From the NCBI GenBank assembly GCA_024529925.1, contig JAFEUB010000817.1, forward strand, positions 62,001 to 126,000: DNA of 64,000 nucleotides, given 5' to 3'. The first letter of the stretch is position 1; every line of letters starts with the position of its first letter. Below are positions 44,426 to 57,567 of this stretch, piece by piece. The notes under the pieces are model-generated. The model made no database searches. It was not told the DNA's origin and saw only the letters and a program-made list of their open reading frames with translations. The stretch is from Ophthalmolycus amberensis (lineage: Eukaryota; Chordata; Actinopteri; Perciformes; Zoarcidae). The translations under genes and the position numbers were made by a program.

Positions 44426-46950
44426 TAACCTTTACCTAAATTATCCTAAACTTGAAGAACTTACACATTGAGTACTGTAAATACAGTAATTTGGTATAAC
44501 TTTAAAAAATGAATGATCTGAAATGTTACGTGTTGACATTAAACCATAGTAATGCTGCAATACCAGAGCCTCTGTGGCACAAACACAAAGTTGCAAAGTT
44601 ACAGCATATAACTACAAAAACATAAGTGTGTTACAGTGCCATGATTACACACAAAACCCAAAGATCCAAAAAGAAAATGACATGTATTGAAAGAATCCAA
44701 AATAGTCACTTATGTACAAGCTTTGAAACAATATCTGCATGGTCTGACTCGTAATTACGCTTAGGTAATGATGTCATCACATTAACTGCAGATTGACTTA
44801 ACTGTTATAATATCATTGCTATATTTACATAGAATACACGATTTTTGGAAAGATACTATTGTGGCATTTAACTTTTCTAATGTTTAACAACATTCTCCTA
44901 TCCTACAGTAAAAATGGCTGCCATGCACAGCTGAAATGTTAATAGAAATTCCCATGTAAAATTCTGCGGAGGTTATAGTTTGCTCTTGATGGAAAAATGA
45001 TTATTCTGCATTGTCTCAGGGCCATCCAGCCAGATAGCTAAGCCATTAGCATTTCCCTCTTTGTTCCCATCTATAAACATTTTTGTTGTCCTGAAGGGTC
45101 ATCTCTGTATTCTTCCATCTCTCCCTTCCTTCGTAATGAATGAGTGTAATTACCAGGCGTGATTGGTTGGAAGGTCATTGGGAATCCTGTAATTTTTCAC
45201 TTATGTTAAGCTTGTGTTTGTGATGAATGTATCCAACCTTTCTGGATCCCTCCTTAGATTACTCTAGGCATAGAAATGCATCCACAAATTAAGCTGTTCA
45301 TTGAACACTGCTCCTGGCCGGCCATGAGTACGTTTATACAGATAAACAAATTGAGAGAGGTGGTGTGGTGGTTTTTAATGCCTGGCCTACTGCAGAGGAG
45401 GAATAACGTTGTTTTTTCTTCTTCTTTCAGCTGCTATTGAACAACGTTGTACATGTTGCATACATGCTGACACAATGTAGAATACAATTTTGAAATGTAT
45501 CAAATATTTTGCCTTGGACTCAGATGTGTTGACAGGATAGTTTGTAAAAGCTATTTTATGGTATTTATCCTGCCGAGGATGATAGCAATGACCAGTCCAC
45601 CTGAAAAAGTTTTGCCTTTTTATGGAGATGCTACACATTAATTATCACTCAAGTCACTTTCAAATATGTTGGAGGTAATGTTTGAGGCTGTTGCTGCATT
45701 CAACAAATAACAGCACCGCCCTACAACGGCAAAACACACTAAGTACATATTTGATCAATTTTGAGTCTCAATCTTTCCGGCATCTATTTTACTGTATAAT
45801 AATACTATAAGAAATGTAAAATGTATGTGACTCTACAAAACTGACCTAAAATCCAAGCCTGAACTCAGTATCTCTACTTTGGCTGTGTAGTTTCTGCATT
45901 CTGGCTTTGTTGATGTCCAGGCTGCAGTAATCTGTGTGCTCGTCACCAGACACACGCCCTACAGCTAACTGAACAGCTTAAGTAAGAAGGCTATATCAAG
46001 TAAATGTTGCTTGTGAGATAGCCGTGGCTATCCAAACTAAAGCCAAGTTTAGTTTTTGATTTTCCCCTAGTTATGATCTGTAAATGAAAACTATTCATTT
46101 TGATGAACTGACATGTTGGCTGTTCAGTTTGTAAAAGTTAGCAGTCAAGCCAGAAAACTTTAAACTTTCAACTTTTTTTCTCAACTCCACTGATTCTGTA
46201 GTTAGTGCTCTATGCCTTTGCAGGTTAGGCAGATTTCCAAAACACAATTTCACTCTCCATCATCCCCTCTGTCCTCTTTCAGTCTCTCATTAAAACTCCC
46301 GTCTTGGATCTTCACGTCTTTCTTGTTTTCCCTTCAAAGCAAGAGAATGTTGTTCCCCAGACCTTAACCCACCACCTCTGGCTCTCTCAGTTCATTTTCC
46401 TGTTTTCTGAACTTTTCATCCCCTCTCTTCGGACCTAAAATCTGGGTGTTTTGGTTGAGGTTTCTCTTCTGTCAGGTGAATTAGTGACCTGTCAGAGATG
46501 GTTCTGCTGTAGGGCGCTGAGAGCTGCCCCACTCGCTCCACGGCCTATCAGCCTCACATTCAGCTGTCCATGAAGGAGGGATGGAAGGACGGAGGGATCA
46601 TTGGAAGAAGTGGGAGTGAGAGAGATCAGGCTTCAGAGGGCCCAAGAATGAAGGGATGTAGTGCTAGAGAGTAAAGAGGGATGGGTTCTTGATGGGAAGA
46701 GGGAGTGGAGAGATTTGGTTGAAGAATGGAGGGATGGAGTAGAGGACTGAATCCGCTCAGGGGCTCTGTGGCCGAAAGCCAGGAAGGGAGTCGGTGAGAT
46801 GGCTGGAGAGACTAAACTCTCCTTGTCTTCCTCTCCCTTTTCTTTCCTTCTTTCTCTCCCCCTGTTTCTCTTACAATTGCCTTCCTGGTGGACTCCTGGG
46901 CTTCTTTCTCTCTCTCATTTCACTCTCTCTTTTCTCCCACAATCTGCCAG
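44426..46950. other. Intergenic sequence without recognised genes
   Basis: AT-rich to 46200, then pyrimidine-rich and purine-rich patches up to the exon-like segment at 46951. Confidence 0.5.
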
Positions 46951-47045
46951 CTGACAGGCGGACTGGGGCCATGATGGACGATGCCCTCTCTGAGTCCGAC
47001 AACATTTTCTCTCAGTCCCCGAAGCAAGATCGGGCAGCATCAGAG
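46951..47045 (+). CDS. Exon-like segment, unidentified protein
   Basis: A long pyrimidine tract and CTGCCAG acceptor (ending 46950) precede a 95-base segment ending at a GTAGGC donor (47046). It is open as DRRTGAMMDDALSESDNIFS then QSPKQDRAASE. It could be an internal exon entered in phase 1, or a first coding exon using one of the tandem ATGs at 46971 and 46974 (25 codons to the donor, leaving in phase 0). The acidic, Ser-rich composition looks genuine, but I recognise no family. No partner exon was found within the window, and a chance open stretch remains possible. Confidence 0.35.
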
Positions 47046-48119
47046 GTAGGCTGGTGCTGGCCTCTTTCAGTGTTTGTGAGGTCCAATTGCTGTGTTCAGT
47101 CACCCCTCTCACGACCCCCATATCAGCTGCGCTGGGCTTGTGCAAACTGGAGCTGACCACACGGCCCTGCCTTCTCAAAATCTGCACAATGGCCATGCCA
47201 CAACATTTAACCACATTTCAACTCTGTGACTTTCCTCTCTTTCTCTTTGTCACTAGGAGCAAAATAGAAACGTGATCCCATAAACATAAGTAAAACGTAC
47301 GGACAAGCACATCCAGACCTGTCACAAAATAAGATTACCCCCTCAGTATGGATATGCATTCACAATTAATATTTTGTTACATGCATGCCTGTACTTTTTG
47401 AATAATCATCTTTAAAAAAAAAAGAAGTAAATTCCTAGATCAACATCAATATCACCAATTCAATTGGTTATTTAATTGAATTGTTCCAGATAATCAATAT
47501 GGTAAATGTTTTGTAAAACCAGATAACAGCAACTTCAAGTTTGTAAAATTCATATATTTTCTGACGACAACGTCTCCTGCAGCATGACACAAAAAGCAGC
47601 CAAACTTAATTCAATCTCATTAATTTGACAATGCTTAATCAATGAGACCTGCTGTGTTAAAAGGTCTAGTTCAAGCATTGATTACTGTCTTTCAATTCTT
47701 CCTCAACAATAAACTGGGGGAGGCAACGTATCATTATTGGACCAAAGATGCTTTAATCTGCGCTTCCTGCGGCGTCTTTGTGGTGTTAAAATTGAAAGGA
47801 GGGGGTTTAGTCTTATTGTTGCTGAAATCCTGAGTTTTCTCGCTCCACGCATACACACACACACGCACACACACACACACACAGAGAGTGTTGGTACACC
47901 CCCGGCCACACACCCTCCACCTCCTCGGACTCCCGGGCCCCTCGTCCCCAGCCTTAATCCAATTTGTTCAGTCCCCCTGTCTTCTGCAGGCACAAAATTA
48001 AAGGCCTGCTCCCACAAAAACACCTCACATTTCCAAGGTATTGGCTGCCCTGCAAGACTAGAAACTTCATTTATTCTGGCTAACTTCTCAATTATCTTCC
48101 CAGTAGTGGAGACGTGTAA
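47046..48119. other. Intergenic sequence with (CA)n near 47858-47882
   Basis: A frame of 133-141 codons on each strand crosses the CA tract around 47703-48138. Both are attributed to the repeat and are unsupported. Confidence 0.5.
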
Positions 48120-48620
48120 AAAGTACAAAAATCAATAGGATTCCATTCCCCTTGTATTGGAAAGGGGGAAATTAATGAGATAGGACACTCTCTTAATCAG
48201 AAATAAATGTTTTAATTCAGATAATGACATAGTTTTCCCTTGCAGAAGGATGACAAATGCCGAGGCGCTGCGAGACCCACCGAGAAGCCGTTTCAATTTT
48301 ATTGTAAATATAAAAGGTATTGATCTGCGAGATGTACAAACCCTATTGCTTACAAAAGCCATTCAGGGGGACTGGGAAAACTATTCAGCGGCGGGTCAGA
48401 AATCAATAAACAACACTAAGAGGTGGCTGTGCCTGCCCTCGCTGGCAGATCTCTGGAAAGCCAAATGGCAGAGTTAGTGACAGGCGGCTCGGTGGCGGAG
48501 CAATGCTAAGGATGATAGGGTCAGCTGGTTAATGTGGCGAGGGCCCTGACAGGTCGGCAGCCCACCTCAGAGCTGGAGGCCTGACAAGCTGCCATTTAAA
48601 CAGACACTGACTCATCAGCC
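48120..48620. promoter_or_regulatory. Candidate conserved non-coding block (about 500 bp)
   Basis: A unique block with evenly mixed composition and no repeat match. It contains GAAATTAATGAG, TTTTAATTCAG, CAATTTTATTG, TCAATAAACAAC (a forkhead-type ATAAACA) and CCATTTAAACAG. A 75-codon frame at 48250-48477 lies inside it without splice support. Confidence 0.32.
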
Positions 48621-51600
48621 TGTCGCTACAGTTAGTGTTTCACTGTGGTGGGCCTCCGCTGACAGCAGCCATTCTGCTCTTTCTCTTTCACTTCATTTCT
48701 TTCTCCTTTGCTTGCTTTAAATTTATTCACCTTGATCTCCTTCTCTTCTGATGTGTGCTCTTATTTCATCTTGTGTTTCTTTCTCTCCTTCTTGCTCCTT
48801 CAGTCCTTAGTTGGTCCTCTCTACCCAGCTTGCTTTGCATCCACTTAAAATCAGGCAGGCAGCAGTAGTTACATACGCATGTCTGATGTTGGAATAAACA
48901 AGTGAGAGAAGCAAGCTGTTTGTATTTGTATTGCCCTTCCTTGAATGCATAATTTGGTGCATTGACAGTTGACAGTGTTGTCCTGCATGAACACACATAT
49001 GGTATTAAATCACAAGTTCACATTTGACTTGCGTTGACTTTGCATTTGTCATGTTTTTACCAGCAATCCTGTTCCTCCCTTCCTCATGTTGCTTGGTTTT
49101 GCTCTCTTCTACTGAATATAACCAAGATGACGAAAACAAAACAAATCTGCATAAAGCATCAATTTTGGATAACACTGTGACAGGACATAGACAGCTATGT
49201 TTTCTGTATGTTTTATAAAGATATTCTGTGCCTCAGTATTAGTCGATGTTTTAAACATAAAGTGGCTTTTGTACTTCAAGACTCTGAGAGATTGGGGCGT
49301 TTTTCAGTGTTTAGAGTTAATTGTATTTTGAAAGATTTGCTACCAAAACCCTTGACAAATGTGTTTACATATATTTGATAAATCAAACGGAATCTGACAG
49401 ATGGATTCTGGAAGACCAATACGTACAGGTGATGTCAGTGCCCTGCGAGAGAGAGAGAGAGAGGTTATGGTGGGCCTGAGGGATGGATTTGTGTTGATTT
49501 AAGAGGAGGAAAGGGAAAAAAGTTGGGTTGTCAGAGCAGTAATTATGGGGAAAAGCAGGCGACTGACCAGCTAGCCAGGTCAGATGACTTAACCTCAGAT
49601 CTATGCACTCCATTGGACTGTTGGAGGGTCAGGGCCCTCTGGCAACTCTCACATCCTGGGCCTTCGCTGACATCAGAACCAGGCAACAGCAGTCTATTTG
49701 TACGTGAACCATCTTGTTATATCAATAACTTATGATGACAATATCAGTGTTTTAGACAAACTATAAGAGCATGACAGGACAGGTGAGACACAGAGGGTAT
49801 TAGTAGTGTCTGAATCCAAAATGCCTCAGGAACATGTGATGCGCTTTCAGCTGTTGAGCCACTGGGACGTCACAGCAAAGCTACCTTAGCAAACATTGTA
49901 AATTGATAAATCATTGAAAGCCGCAGAGGGACTGTATCTGTTGGGAGATGCTAAGCAGGCTTAGAGGGGATCAGTCTGTGAGTATTGCCATCTTCAGCAG
50001 GGTACATCCGCTACATCCGCCAGACAGATAGATAAATAAATCCAGGCGTATGCGTCTGTATACAAATGAGTGAGCCTGTAAAGGAGAGACAGAGAGCGCG
50101 GCTGGGAGTCCTGATGGGAAAGGGGAAAGAGGTATAGAAGGGGATGTCAGAGAAAATCCCACGCCATCTCCCCCTACGTCGGGACGGCGATGATGAGATT
50201 TAGGAAGGGTCAACGGCACCTATCAGTAGGTGAAGTGTTCAGTGGGAGTGTTTCTCCACCCCCCTCCTCCTGGAGTGTCATCCCGTGTCACTCTCATCTC
50301 CCCAGCCTGATGAAGGGGTTGGGGGGGGACCCAAGGTGCTGGCTCCCTCCTCGGGTGTGGGTCATTTGACCCCGCGCTGTGTAATTCCTGCCTAATGCCC
50401 CTCGTACGAACAAAGCCTGCATCCGTGGCACACGAAGACCCCACTTGACCCCCGCAACCCAACACAATGCAATTGGCCGTGTCATTATATCAGGCCCGCT
50501 CTGTCCCATCTCTCCCTACATGCAACGCGGGACTGTATAAATTGATTTCCAGCTGCTGGTAAAGCACCTTTGCATCTCTCCCACCGGCGTGGGGAAAATG
50601 AGAAAAAAAATGACAAGGCAGGAAAGGTCATCTGATATCTTAGATGATATCCAGCGAAAAATGGGTCTAAACAGTCAGCGAAAAAATATTTATCTACAGC
50701 TCCCTCTGAGTTTCCATTAAACACCATCAGCAGCACCTCTGTCCGAAGAAAACGGCTTTAGACTGGTAATACAAGCCAATGCAAATAAAGCTGTAATATT
50801 GACGGCACTTGTTTTGTATGAATTGGCATTTGATATCTAATTAAAATTCAATATAGAACAACAAAAAATGCTACTTTGAGTAGCTACTTTAATAGAACTA
50901 CTTACGACTCTCGCAGGTGCAAACTTTTAACACTAGGGTGCTTGCTTTTCTTTTTGTTTTATAGCAGAACAAACTCCTCATTTTTCATGGCTCTGATGTA
51001 TATGGTGACCGTGACTAGTCCATAACTCAGGCTAAAGAATACAGGCACTTTCCCCACTTTGTTGTCTCACCAAAGAGAAGACCTTGCACGGCATGGCACG
51101 GCGCAGCGTGCGGCTAGGGGAGAGACAATTTATGATCTGGTGACACCAGCAGAGGGGGTGATTTATAGTTTAATTTGCTGTGGTAATGGACAGAGGATAA
51201 TAACATGTAAAATATTAATCAATGTGTAGCAACAGCAGACATCATTTGCTAAGCTTGTTATCCGCTGCTCTGCCCCTGACAGTGAACAATTAAACTGACA
51301 TGAGGGAAACAAGGTGTCGAGCAGGCGTACATGGGCCAAGCCTAAAGGGCAGGATGGGGGGGGGGGGTCTGGATCGGGACCTAAAGGAAGGATGAGGAAA
51401 TAATGTATGCTGGTTGCTTTAGTAGTTAACGCCAACAATTGTTTGGCCTGTGCTTCTCTAGAGACCTTGTGTGAAATTTAAGATAAAAAAAAAATGAATG
51501 CCTATTTTCTTATGAAGAAAATACAGCTTCTTTGAGATAAAAACAATCAACTCTGACGTACTATATACCAATTTTTTTTTTTTTAACTAAATAGAGTATG

Positions 51601-52979
51601 CACAAATCAGGGACAATTCTAGGAGATTTAAATGACAGATGTAAACAGGGATTTTGATTGTGAAAATAAGAATAGGTGTAAATATGTGACGCCAAAATAC
51701 CCATTTGTTTGTTATCTATGTAAAACACTGTTGTATTCAAAAGGCAGGAGACAAAACAAATCGCCCAATGGACCGCTATACGGGAACAAGCGGGCTATCT
51801 GAAATCATGTCCACTCGGTTGACCTTTTGTTTGCTGTGCCAGAGACACACAGAGCTGACAAATGAGCTCTCCGAGCCGCAGAGCCCAGTGTAGCAGTGTA
51901 TGTTGAGTGATGTCTACATAATTAACGTGCAGTGGTTTAGCCTCAGTGATAAAGTGTGTGTATGATTAGGGGTGTTACGGGGATTCATCTAACCTTGTTG
52001 GAGCAGCGGTGAGGTAGTAATATCCCCTCTCTGCTATGCTCGAATGCGGCTGAATGATGGATTATAATTTCGCTTTATGCTGCAACATTAGAAGGAGTGC
52101 TGGCTGGCTAAAAACACACAAATATTTGTATACATAAAATACATGAAATGAATATCAAGTATAATATCTTAATTTGTCCCGGGATTATATAGGATAACTA
52201 TTGTGAGGTGATGGATAAATGCGAGCCAAAAAAGTAGAATTGTTGACAAGATAATCAATCATTCATAAAAAAAATGAATTATGTATTTCAAATGAATAGC
52301 TTATCAGAAATAATCAATACTATGTTTACTGATAGGCCAAAGGTTGTTAACACAACACAAATATTTTATGACCGCTTGTTGTGTTTTGCAGGCAAAAAGA
52401 CAAGATAAAAGAAAAATAAACGGATAAAAGGTGTTTTTTCTATTCTTGTTATTTATTCATTTGTGAAATTAAGATTTTGTTTGTATCCATTTTCCATTTG
52501 GAAGTATATGTGTCAGCTACAGCACATTCACTTTAACAGGACTGAGGATTTACATTATATTTAAGACACATCTTTCTCTTATATTCTTTTTCTCCGTCCT
52601 CTCTGTACTACCATTCCCATTTTGTAGGTTTTTCTCACCCCCCTGTCTCCCTGTGAAGGCTATCTGTGTGTGTGTGTGTGGTGGGGGTTGGGGTGGTAGA
52701 CAGTCTTTGCTGTTAGATGTATGTAAGGTCATAGTAGGAGATGAGCCCCGGACCACAAGAGGGACTTAACAAGAAACCCCTCTCAAAAATTCAATTATAG
52801 CCTCAAAGAAATTAATAAATCCCTTTTTTCTTTTGGTAGGAACAAAAATTTGTCAACCTGTCCATTTTCGCTGCATCTCCCCCTGACCCTGGTCAATTAC
52901 ATTGCTTGTAAATAGTTTTTATACATGTTCAAATAATTGCTCATCCTAATGTGCAGTGATCTGTATTCGTCATGCTCCG
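48621..52979. other. Intergenic sequence without recognised genes
   Basis: A (GA)n of about 9 units lies at 49448-49465 and a 10-base G run at 51357-51367. The rest is mixed unique sequence. Confidence 0.5.
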
Positions 52980-53300
52980 CGGCACCGAGCCCATCACTCG
53001 ACTCCGCCACCCGGAGCCATTTTGCTGCCGTGGCTGTAAGTGAAATTGAAATTGAAGTTATAATTGATATCGGGGCCCATCACCATAATGGGTTCATCAT
53101 AGCGCCATCTAAAATATTAATTTTCTAATTATGGATAAATGATCAGACAAGCTGAGCCGGCGCTGGCTGCGGAGCCCCTGGGAGCTGGAGCGATGCGGAT
53201 GGGAGGACAGGGCCTTGTAAAGCCCACAAATCTTCTCTAATCCTCTCCCGCACAGCGCCCCAGCTCCATTCCCCCCATAATGGATAAATAATAGTTAAGA
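52980..53300. promoter_or_regulatory. Candidate conserved non-coding block
   Basis: A unique block with TAATTA (53126-53131), ATATTAATTTTC, GAAGTTATAATTG and CCATAATGGATAAATAATAG. TAAT density is high and no repeat similarity is seen. Confidence 0.32.
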
Positions 53301-55019
53301 ATCAGGCTGTTAAGCTCAATTTTCTCTCTCGCGCTCTCTCTTTCTTCCTCTCCCTTTTTATGTTTGTATGGGCTGCCAGTGCATTGTTGAGTGCATTGAG
53401 TGATCCTCTTCCCCCACATTTCCTCTCCCTGCCTTCTGTCTTTGCAAAGCCTCCATCCTTTAACCAAATTCTAGCACACACAGGGCTGCTGTGTCAGAGG
53501 GGGGCCCTGCAACACAATTTAATTGCAATCACTTACCAAACCAATGAGGCTACTTAACAATACATCTATTTGCACAGTACAAACCTACGATTGCCCTGCA
53601 CTCACACACACACACGCACATGTACACATACACACACAAAGACAGGCTTTCAAAGATATTTAACACAATAATTACAAGCATTTGAATAGAAAATTCCACA
53701 ATTATTTTCAAAACTCAATTTAATAATATACCCACAAAATTCCCATATTTATTCACAAATGTCGACTGGGTCATCAAAATTAACCTTTTCACTTGGCAGG
53801 TAGGAGGCAAGGGAAATGTCCTTTTTATGTGGTTATTTAGTAAGGACGGCACACCCACATCTAGGAATTAAACATGCTTTGGCAGAACGTAAATTTCCGT
53901 TTTATGTGGCACTACTTTCTGCTAATTGTTTCCCTGCACCCTGATCCCATAATTAGGCCTTTACTGATTACCTAATTACCCAGCAGCAGAAGGGCAGGTT
54001 GACGGCAACATTTCAGCCATCGTTCAAAGGCTCATTATCCCTCTGAAAGTCACTCTCTCTATCTCTGCCCCCACCACCCCCTTTCCTCTGTTCCCTCTTC
54101 CTCCTCTCCTGTCCTCTTCTCTGATTCCTTCTTTCCTTTCCCTCTCCTTGCATCACCTGCTCTCCTCTCCTCAATGTACTGAGGGTAGCAGGGAGGAGGT
54201 ATAGTATGTGGACCACAACGCTCTGCCACCCCTCTGCATTTGTCAAGCTGTCCGTTACAATGGCAAGTTTGCCACATCGCAACTGCCCCTCTGACAGCCA
54301 AGTTTATATTGCAATGGGAAGCCGCACGTTGAGGGGAGCCGGGCAGGGAGGAAAGGAGGGAGGGAGATGCAGGGGTAATAGGCAAAAAGAGGGACTGGGG
54401 GCAGACTGAAGAGGGTGGAGAGATGGAGAGAGAGAGAGAGCTAAAGGGAGAATGAAAGAGGTAATTTATAGGTGGTGGGTTTGATTTGCACTGGCGCTCT
54501 TGTCTCACGACAAGATATATGTCAGGAGCAGCTTGGAGGAGGATGGAGGAGGGGAAGATCCTGCTCAGGCTCTCCCACCGCCCCAGGCCTCTCCTAGGCT
54601 TGCTCAGGTGCACAGAGCCTTTCTCATTTCACTGCACAGTGGGGCCTCCAGACATGGCACTGCTATGAGCCCTGGGGACACCCCGCTACCTAGTGCTCTC
54701 CCTTCTTTCCCCTGTTTCCTCTCAGCGTCTCTCTGTCTCCATCTCACTCTCTTTCTCTCCCACCGCTCTGCTTTTCGCCCACCTCTCTCTCTTCCTGGGG
54801 CATCCCTTCCCAGCAGGGCGGGCCAGCAGACTATAGGCACCGAGCGCTTTTGTGTCGACACAGCTATTTGACTCAATGCGGGACAACATGGTTAATCACT
54901 AATCCAATTTTGGGGGCCCTGTGTGTCGGCAGTGTAGGCTCTGTGCTCTCGTCACACTTCATTAGGGCCATTACAGGCCATTTTCTTTTTTGTCTGCGGG
55001 TTAATGTTCTCAGTGACAC
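53301..55019. other. Intergenic, strand-asymmetric purine/pyrimidine blocks
   Basis: CT-rich 54045-54175 faces GA-rich 54330-54460, and CT-rich sequence returns at 54690-54800. The longest frame in the window (minus 54059-54613, 184 codons) is a product of this composition. Confidence 0.5.
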
Positions 55020-55140
55020 ACATTGAACACATAGAGGGCAGGTAGGGAAGACAGTAGAGGGAGCTAGAGAGATGTAAGGGGCAGGGATTAAAACCCCGGA
55101 TCTCCAAAAAACTTCAACCTTACAGTCAACCGATGAACCT
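55020..55140 (-). mobile_element. Degenerate SINE-like fragment, second copy
   Basis: GACAGTAGAGGGAGC, then GAGAGATGTAAGGGG, then GGGATTAAAACCCCGG match the layout of 41036-41160. The last word looks like a decayed reversed B-box. Confidence 0.45.
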
Positions 55141-56759
55141 ATTTTTAGACGGCATTTGAATTGTGTTCACTGGCTTACAAATCAGCTAGAGTTACAAAGG
55201 TTTGAGTGATATCAGCTTTAATGTTAAAATATTGAATTTTAAAGTTCTACATATGTAGGAATTGTTCATTTCTGAGTTATTATTTCTGAATATGTTATCA
55301 TGTGATCATTGTATGTTATAACAAGTCTTACAATCATTGACACTCTTCTTCACCAGCTCTTAAGCCTGTTAACAAGTGCTCACAACCAAACTATTTGTGT
55401 ATTGTGCAAAGAATGCTTCCGTCTTTCTCCGTCTCTGTCTCCGCCCCCCATGTTGTGCGACTGGGCCGATGATCAGATGGGTACCCTGGAGCTGGCGGTG
55501 CATCTGCTGTGACTATATCACAGAGCCTAATTGGCATGAAAAGAGCCACACAGAGCGCTAGCTTGCAAGCAGGCCGTCCTATTATCCCCATGGACATCTC
55601 ATTTAGAGGGACTCATGCAGGGAACCCGAGCTCCGACTTGCATGGTTTAGCATATTTGACAGGAACATGTCCTCCTGAAAGCTGCTTTAGTGACGCTTAT
55701 TCAGAAAGCAGTCGGGCGTGCAGAGAGAGGAGGATATATATTTACAGGGACATACTCACAAAGGGCCTCATGTTTATGAGGAAGGTTTTGTTCCTTGGTG
55801 GTTTGTGGGTTTTTCATGATAACAAGTTGGTGCTGATTTAAAGGAAGTAAATTCTCAAAATAATGTCTTAAATGTGCACTTTTTACATTTGGTTTTCTTT
55901 TTTGTACAGGTGTGGAACTTTGTTTGAGCTCAGTACATACAAATACATGAAATATATTGATGAATAATCACATTTTTTGTATTTTTTTCATTTTAGTATA
56001 CTGTTAGAATGATTTAGATGCAAATATTGTCAAAGTCAAATCAGGTTGATGTAAATTGTGAAAGAGATTTGTGATGTTTTTTATTTCTTATTTTTTTAAT
56101 CAGCCCAAGAATGACAAAAGTTCAAAAGACGCTTTCATGGCATTGATTAAGGTCATGAATCAAAGTTAGTAATTCAAGCTTTTTGGGGGGAGTCACTGTA
56201 ATAAAAAAATTGCAATATAATGGGGAAAAATACATGTAGCTTGAGAATAGAGTGCTCTACTACTGGAGGTTAGGAGAACACATTCATCTCCTGGTGTGGG
56301 ATCAATAGGAGGCAGGGGGGCTGCTGAACGATTGATCCATTTCAGACTATGCTATCAGCTCAATGTACAATTCAATATAATTCACTGTGTTTACAATTTC
56401 ACAGTATTGCAAATTTCTATTGTTTAGAAATGTGAGAAATTTACTTTTTTGTTACCTGTGTACCAATAGCTCTCTCTTTTTTAACCTACATTTGCCTCTA
56501 TTCCTGCTTTCTGGGCTCCCTGTATGCCTGTTTGTCCTAGTCTTCACCAGTTTATCTGTGTAGTTTGTCTACCTTCATATATTTGCCATCGGCCTGTCTT
56601 AGTTATCCCTCTTTTTTCTTGTCTGTCTGCTTAGCTAATTGTCCATATGGCCCGTCTGTCTGTCCGACTCCCTGTCTTCTCCTGTCTATATCTGCTTGCC
56701 TGAAGGCCCTGCCCAGCCTCCCTCCAGAATAGGCTTGCAGTACTTTAACACACTACCTC
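55141..56759. other. Intergenic sequence without recognised genes
   Basis: AT-rich to 56470, then CT-rich. No convincing exons. Confidence 0.5.
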
Positions 56760-57060
56760 ATTATCACGCGTAAATAAAGACGAATGGCCAGCGATATTCC
56801 TGCAAATTTGTTTCCCATTACACTGGGGTCAGTGGTAATCGTGGCTGGCGCCCAACTCCCCTGAGTGTGCATACAGTTACATTCATATTACAGTTAATAA
56901 ACAGGCGGCTAACAAATTGTCCTGTAACACCCCCCACCTTGGTGGGCATTTGTTCTCGGCGGTCAGCTACAGTAGCAGCAGTGAGAGGGAAAGCGAAGGA
57001 GAAAGAAAGGGAGACTATCTGGCTAATACCCCCTTCTTTTCTGTCGCTCTATTACTCCTG
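56760..57060. promoter_or_regulatory. Candidate conserved non-coding block
   Basis: Unique sequence with CTCATTATCACGCG, CAGTTAATAAAC and CTGGCTAATACC motifs. Confidence 0.2.
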
Positions 57061-57256
57061 AGAGGGCCATAGGGTCTACTTAGCCTATCCAGGCCTCAGG
57101 GGTTAGACCTTTGTGTTGAATGCGACATGATACATGTGAGAATTTGCATGTGTCCAATATGCACTACGCATGCAGAATAATTCAGCATTTCATAGAGGCA
57201 TATAGTACGGCAATCTTTCTTTTGATGAATATATTCGAGTGTTTGTGCGCACGTGC

Positions 57257-57400
57257 TGTTAAGTTAAGTTAAGTTAAGTTTAAGTTTATTGTCATATACA
57301 TTTACACATATACGAAATTTGTCCTCTGCATTTAACCCATCCCTAGCTTATTGGGAGCAGTTCTGAGTGCATGAGACAATGGACGGTCTGCTACCAAATG
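57257..57400 (-). mobile_element. Probable 3' end of a LINE/SINE, minus strand
   Basis: (TTAAG)n units at 57257-57285 precede TTTATTGTCATATAC, ACGAAATTTGTCCTCTGC and TTTAACCCATCCCTAGC. I recall this word order from abundant fish retroelement tails. The pentamer run would be the 3' tail on the minus strand. Confidence 0.6.
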
Positions 57401-57567
57401 AGAGGAAGTGTAAATGTGACAGTGTGCTTCTTGTTCTGTGCGTGTCTGTGCTGACAGGCAGCTGCTCTTAAGGACTTTTAAGTGCCTCCTTACTGCTGCC
57501 ATTACACAAGTCCGCTAACCGCTGAAATGTATCACGCTGTTAAACACGGCAGGCCCCACTGTGGGAT

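Noticed and set aside
47703..48138. Frames of 141 (minus) and 133 (plus) codons over the same DNA
   Set aside because: Both cross a (CA)n tract and overlap each other. No splice or family support.
54059..54613. Longest open frame in the window, 184 codons on the minus strand
   Set aside because: It is Ser/Pro/Leu and Glu/Arg low-complexity produced by CT/GA-rich blocks. It has no family motif, and another open frame of 123 codons overlaps on the other strand.
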